Assembly (NCBI RefSeq): GCF_018613935.1
Contig: NZ_JAGGPF010000012.1
Location: 62,001 to 126,000 of the forward strand
Origin: Agromyces sp. ISL-38
GTDB lineage: Bacteria > Actinomycetota > Actinomycetes > Actinomycetales > Microbacteriaceae
DNA: 64,000 nucleotides
Direction: 5' to 3'
The position numbers and the translations under genes are program-made. How positions within the stretch are numbered: the stretch's first letter is position 1; each line of letters opens with the position of its first letter. The notes below the pieces were generated by a model, which was not told the origin of the DNA, did no database searches, and saw nothing but the letters and a program-made list of their open reading frames with translations. This document shows positions 61,403 to 64,000 of this stretch, piece by piece.

Positions 61403-62408
61403 CGCCGCGCTGCTGACGCCGCTCCCACGAGCGGCGTGCGATCACGACCTCGTCACCCGGGTCCGCCCGCCCGCCGTGGTACAGGCCGTTCCAGCGGGCG
61501 AGATGGTAGGCGGGATTCACCGCGAGCCATCTCATCCGTTCGCGGAACGAGTAGTCGCCATCGCGCGCGATCCGAGCCGTGTCGATCAGCGCGCCCTTGA
61601 CCGCTCGCAGCAGCGAGCCGACGCGCGAGTACCGGGGCGGCGCCTGGCCGACGCGACGGAGGCCGAGCGTCTCGTCGAACATGCGCGCCGCGTACTCTCG
61701 CACCCCCATGTCGTTCGAGTGCCACACCGCGCCCAGTGGCGCGTACGCCTTGCGGTAGCCGGCCTCGAGCACGTCACGCGCGAATGCGTAGTCCTCGGAG
61801 TAGGGCACGTCTCGCAGCGGGATGGTGTCGAGGAGGAAGGCTCGGTGGGCCGCGGAGTTCACGTCGGAGTAGAACGCGAGCTCGTCGAGGTCCGGGCCCG
61901 ATCGGCCGGCCGCCTCGACGATCGTCGGTGCGTCGAGCGGGCCCTGTGCCGAGAACACGCGGTGGATATCGTACTTCTGCAGGGGGAACGCATGCGGCCG
62001 AGGGACTTGGCGTCCGACGACGGCCTCGACCCCTACCTCGTCGAGCGGCGCGATCAGATGCGTGAGCCAGTCGGATGCCGCGGGCGTCGCGTCGTGCGTG
62101 AGAAAGACGACGATCCGACCGCGCGCGAGCCGCGCGCCAAGGTTGCGGGTACGTCCGTGCCCGAACTCCTCGTTGGGGATCCGGTGCAGCTGCACCTCGG
62201 ATCGGGCCCCCACGATCTCGAGCGTGCCATCCGTCGAACCCGAGTCGATGACGAGCGTCTCGATGCTGCCGTCGAAGTCCTGCGCAGCGATCGCATCGAG
62301 CACGTCTGCGAGGTATCGCTCGCCGTTCAAGGTCGGGATGACGACCGTGACGTCGACGGATGCCGCCGGCTGCTCGGCGTGCGCAGCGTTCGCGTTGCCG
62401 TCGCTCAC
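61383..62408 (-). CDS. GT2 glycosyltransferase
   Basis: A 341-residue GT2 enzyme with VTVVIPTLNGERYLADVLDAI, ETLVIDSGSTDGTLEI, EFGHGRTRNLGARLARGRIVVFLTHDATP as donor and metal-binding region, and PYSEDYAFARDVLEAGYRKAY as acceptor segment. The pattern HGRTRNLGA is characteristic of a rhamnosyl-/glucosyl-transferase subgroup in capsule loci. GTG 62408 overlaps the upstream stop (GTGA), so this gene is coupled to the WsaF-like enzyme. Confidence 0.9.
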   Translation of the reverse strand: MSDGNANAAHAEQPAASVDVTVVIPTLNGERYLADVLDAIAAQDFDGSIETLVIDSGSTDGTLEIVGARSEVQLHRIPNEEFGHGRTRNLGARLARGRIVVFLTHDATPAASDWLTHLIAPLDEVGVEAVVGRQVPRPHAFPLQKYDIHRVFSAQGPLDAPTIVEAAGRSGPDLDELAFYSDVNSAAHRAFLLDTIPLRDVPYSEDYAFARDVLEAGYRKAYAPLGAVWHSNDMGVREYAARMFDETLGLRRVGQAPPRYSRVGSLLRAVKGALIDTARIARDGDYSFRERMRWLAVNPAYHLARWNGLYHGGRADPGDEVVIARRSWERRQQRGVTSPGA

Positions 62409-63649
62409 AGCGCCGATTGCATCGCGCGATCGAACGAGCCGACGAACTGCGCCCCTGGATCCGTCCAATCGGTGTCGGCCACGGCTCGCGCGATCATCGC
62501 CGCATGCGAAGCCTGATCCGGCCGATCGAGCACCGCGAGCAGTCGATCAGCGAGGGCGCTTGGTGCCATCGGCGTGAACTCGACGTGCGGGCTGTCGAGC
62601 ACGCCTCGCGTGTTGGGCGCGTCGTTGACGACCGGCACGACGCCGGCACCCATCACCTCGATCGGCAGCAGTGACATGTTCGTGAGCGAGAGGATGAGCC
62701 CCGCGGCGCAACGGTTGTAGATGGCATTGAGCTCCGCGATGTCGACGGCCGAATGATTCACGTAGGGGAACGGCACGTCGAATCCCGACATGTCCCACCC
62801 GACGAGGTTGATGGTGACATCCGGGCGACGGCGATGCAACTCGCGGAGCGCGAGGAGGCCGAACTCGGTCGCTCGACGCGGCGTCGGCGGTCGGGCGTAG
62901 AAGAGCACCTCATTGCGCGGCGCGGTGTTCACATAGCTGTACCGGCTTCGATCCACCGCGTAGTCGTAGGGGTCGACCGACATGCCGTAGTCGGCGGTGA
63001 GCTTCCCGGCGAGCCAGCGACCAGCCGAGAATCCGTGGAATCCGAGCCGGTAGCTGTTCTCGGCCGCCGCGTAATCGCTCCCGGAGGCGAAGAACGCCGG
63101 CTCGAAGTCCTGCGTGAAGTAGAACCGTTTCGCGGTGCCCCCGTGGCGGTGGGCGGCGTAGGTCGTCTCCCAGTCGCACGCGATCACGGCGTCGAAGTCG
63201 CCGGGCAGGCCGACGGCGGGGTCGTAGATGCGGAATTCGCCCCGGATGTCGGGATACGCGCTGGTCTCGGCCATCATCCGCTTGACCCCGTCGACGCTCA
63301 CCACCGGGTATTTCGCGGGTGAATACAGGAAGACCGTCGTGGGATTGCCGGCCTGCTCGAGGAAGCTCATGAATCGGAACGCATTCTGGTGCCCGCCGCT
63401 CGTTCGCCCCGGCGGTGTGATGAGCCATGCCACACGGTAGCCGGCTGGCGGACGCGGCACCTCCTGCGCGTTGAAGGACACGGGTCGCGACCAGTCGACC
63501 GCGGCGAGATCGTCGGCGTGGACGGTCGAGAGCGGGACGACACGGAAGGCGCTCATCCGACCGACGAGCCATTTCGCCCCTCGCCAGGCGGTGGATCTCA
63601 CGCCACCGTCCCTCAGCGTCGACATCACCTTCGTGGCTCGCCCGATCAC
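62405..63649 (-). CDS. WsaF-like rhamnosyltransferase (GT4 type)
   Basis: A 414-residue enzyme resembling WsaF, a rhamnosyltransferase of Geobacillus S-layer glycan synthesis. The N-terminal domain (about 55-215) has YRVAWLITPPGRTSGGHQNAFRF, FDAVIACDWETTYAAH and KRFYFTQDFEPAFFASGSDY. The C-terminal GT-B donor half has EVLFYARPPTPRRATEFGLLAL, INLVGWDMSGF and LILSLTNMSLLPIEVMGAG. I chose GTG 63649 because GAGGGAGG lies 4 bases before it and it shares GTGA with the upstream aminotransferase stop; ATG 63673 is the alternative. dTDP-rhamnose as donor is likely. Confidence 0.85.
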   Translation of the reverse strand: MIGRATKVMSTLRDGGVRSTAWRGAKWLVGRMSAFRVVPLSTVHADDLAAVDWSRPVSFNAQEVPRPPAGYRVAWLITPPGRTSGGHQNAFRFMSFLEQAGNPTTVFLYSPAKYPVVSVDGVKRMMAETSAYPDIRGEFRIYDPAVGLPGDFDAVIACDWETTYAAHRHGGTAKRFYFTQDFEPAFFASGSDYAAAENSYRLGFHGFSAGRWLAGKLTADYGMSVDPYDYAVDRSRYSYVNTAPRNEVLFYARPPTPRRATEFGLLALRELHRRRPDVTINLVGWDMSGFDVPFPYVNHSAVDIAELNAIYNRCAAGLILSLTNMSLLPIEVMGAGVVPVVNDAPNTRGVLDSPHVEFTPMAPSALADRLLAVLDRPDQASHAAMIARAVADTDWTDPGAQFVGSFDRAMQSAL

Positions 63650-64000
63650 GAGACCTCCCTCTTCGGTCGCCATTCGCGTACCGCTTTGATCACTCGGTCG
63701 ACCTGCGCTTCCGTCATCCCCACCCAGAGTGGCAGCCGAACGAGGCGACGGGAGAATCGCTCACTCTGCTCGAGCGTCCGCAGCGCACGCCCGTATCGTC
63801 GTCCGGCAATGCTCGTGTCGAGTGGCACGTAGTGGAACGTGGCCACGATCCCATGCGTGCGGAGGCTCGCGATCAGGTCGGTTTGATCGTCCGCGCCCGG
63901 CATCAGCAGGTAGAAGAGATGTGCGGCGTGAGTTCCGCCGGGAGGGTTCATCAGCCTGATCCCGACGTGAGCGGCCCACTCGGCGAGCTCGGCGGCGTAC
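63646..64000 (-). CDS. WecE/RffA-like dTDP-sugar aminotransferase, C-terminal part (cut by window edge)
   Basis: The last 117 residues of a DegT/DnrJ-family aminotransferase. HAAHLFYLLMPGADDQTDLI and IVATFHYVPLDTSIAGRRYG match the C-terminal domain of WecE-type enzymes, which make dTDP-4-amino-4,6-dideoxygalactose from the RmlB product; the final part reads ESERFSRRLVRLPLWVGMTE-like. The PLP lysine lies outside the window. The gene continues leftward into the WsaF-like gene with a GTGA overlap. The product may be a 4-amino sugar, but only the C-terminus is visible. Confidence 0.82.
   Translation of the reverse strand, partial: YAAELAEWAAHVGIRLMNPPGGTHAAHLFYLLMPGADDQTDLIASLRTHGIVATFHYVPLDTSIAGRRYGRALRTLEQSERFSRRLVRLPLWVGMTEAQVDRVIKAVREWRPKREVS

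Noticed and set aside
63650..63673. ATG start at 63673 for the WsaF-like gene
   Set aside because: The GTG at 63649 has a strong Shine-Dalgarno sequence and a GTGA overlap; the longer form would overlap the aminotransferase by 28 bases.

Overview
The window is high-GC DNA whose genes mostly end in GTGA/ATGA overlaps. It carries the actinobacterial marker set mtrA/mtrB, WhiB, a DUF3499 protein and a DUF5719 protein. The gene order mtrBA ... ahcY ... manA/manB-DUF3499-zincin-like-whiB recalls the Rv3244c-Rv3274c region of Mycobacterium tuberculosis, although the order is rearranged here. Gene content, the small DUF families and frequent GCATCC/GGATGC hexamers suggest a member of the Microbacteriaceae (Agromyces/Microbacterium-like). 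That placement is inference. No rRNA, tRNA, CRISPR array, transposase or prophage was seen, and no gene-free gap exceeds about 300 bases.

Left third (1-24.4 kb), housekeeping and envelope control. mtrB (partial) and mtrA read leftward. A rightward operon follows: GPDPase-type membrane protein, DUF4129, DUF4350, MoxR ATPase and DUF58, the usual MoxR/DUF58 envelope module. A SpoIIM-like protein and an RDD protein diverge from each other. A small redox or stress operon (membrane protein, CRP/FNR regulator, thioredoxin-like protein) sits behind a CRP-type palindrome. Then come ahcY, a phosphomannomutase, DUF3499, a divergent zincin-like protein, DUF5719, a 1068-residue glycosyltransferase/membrane protein, WhiB, galE, a 49-residue membrane peptide, a GlxA-type regulator, manA and an acyl-CoA dehydrogenase.

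Right two thirds (24.4-64 kb), one very large surface-glycan locus. It has two O-antigen-ligase-like proteins, fourteen glycosyltransferases, two flippase-like proteins, three DUF2142 and one further large GT-C-like membrane protein, and a GtrA/GtrB-like pair. It also has a Wzm/Wzt ABC exporter whose ATPase has a C-terminal glycan-binding domain, a complete dTDP-L-rhamnose set (rmlA, rmlC leftward; rmlB, rmlD rightward), and a WecE-like aminotransferase cut by the right edge. In the middle lies an unexpected cassette of an LpxA-like acyltransferase, a DegT aminotransferase and a Gfo/Idh dehydrogenase. This is the gene set expected for making an acylated 3-amino sugar. A secreted protein with a lytic-transglycosylase-like N-terminal region and four repeats of about 105 residues lies between two near-duplicate DUF2142 genes.

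Read together, the sugars are made as dTDP-rhamnose, UDP-galactose, GDP/phospho-mannose precursors and probably an acylated 3-amino sugar. They are assembled by cytoplasmic GT2/GT4 enzymes, exported by the ABC transporter and/or flippases, and modified outside by polyprenyl-phosphate-sugar dependent GT-C proteins. Many genes have a TANNNT hexamer 5-8 bases before the start codon, consistent with leaderless mRNAs. Structural and functional statements are read from sequence and family knowledge; no database search was run.
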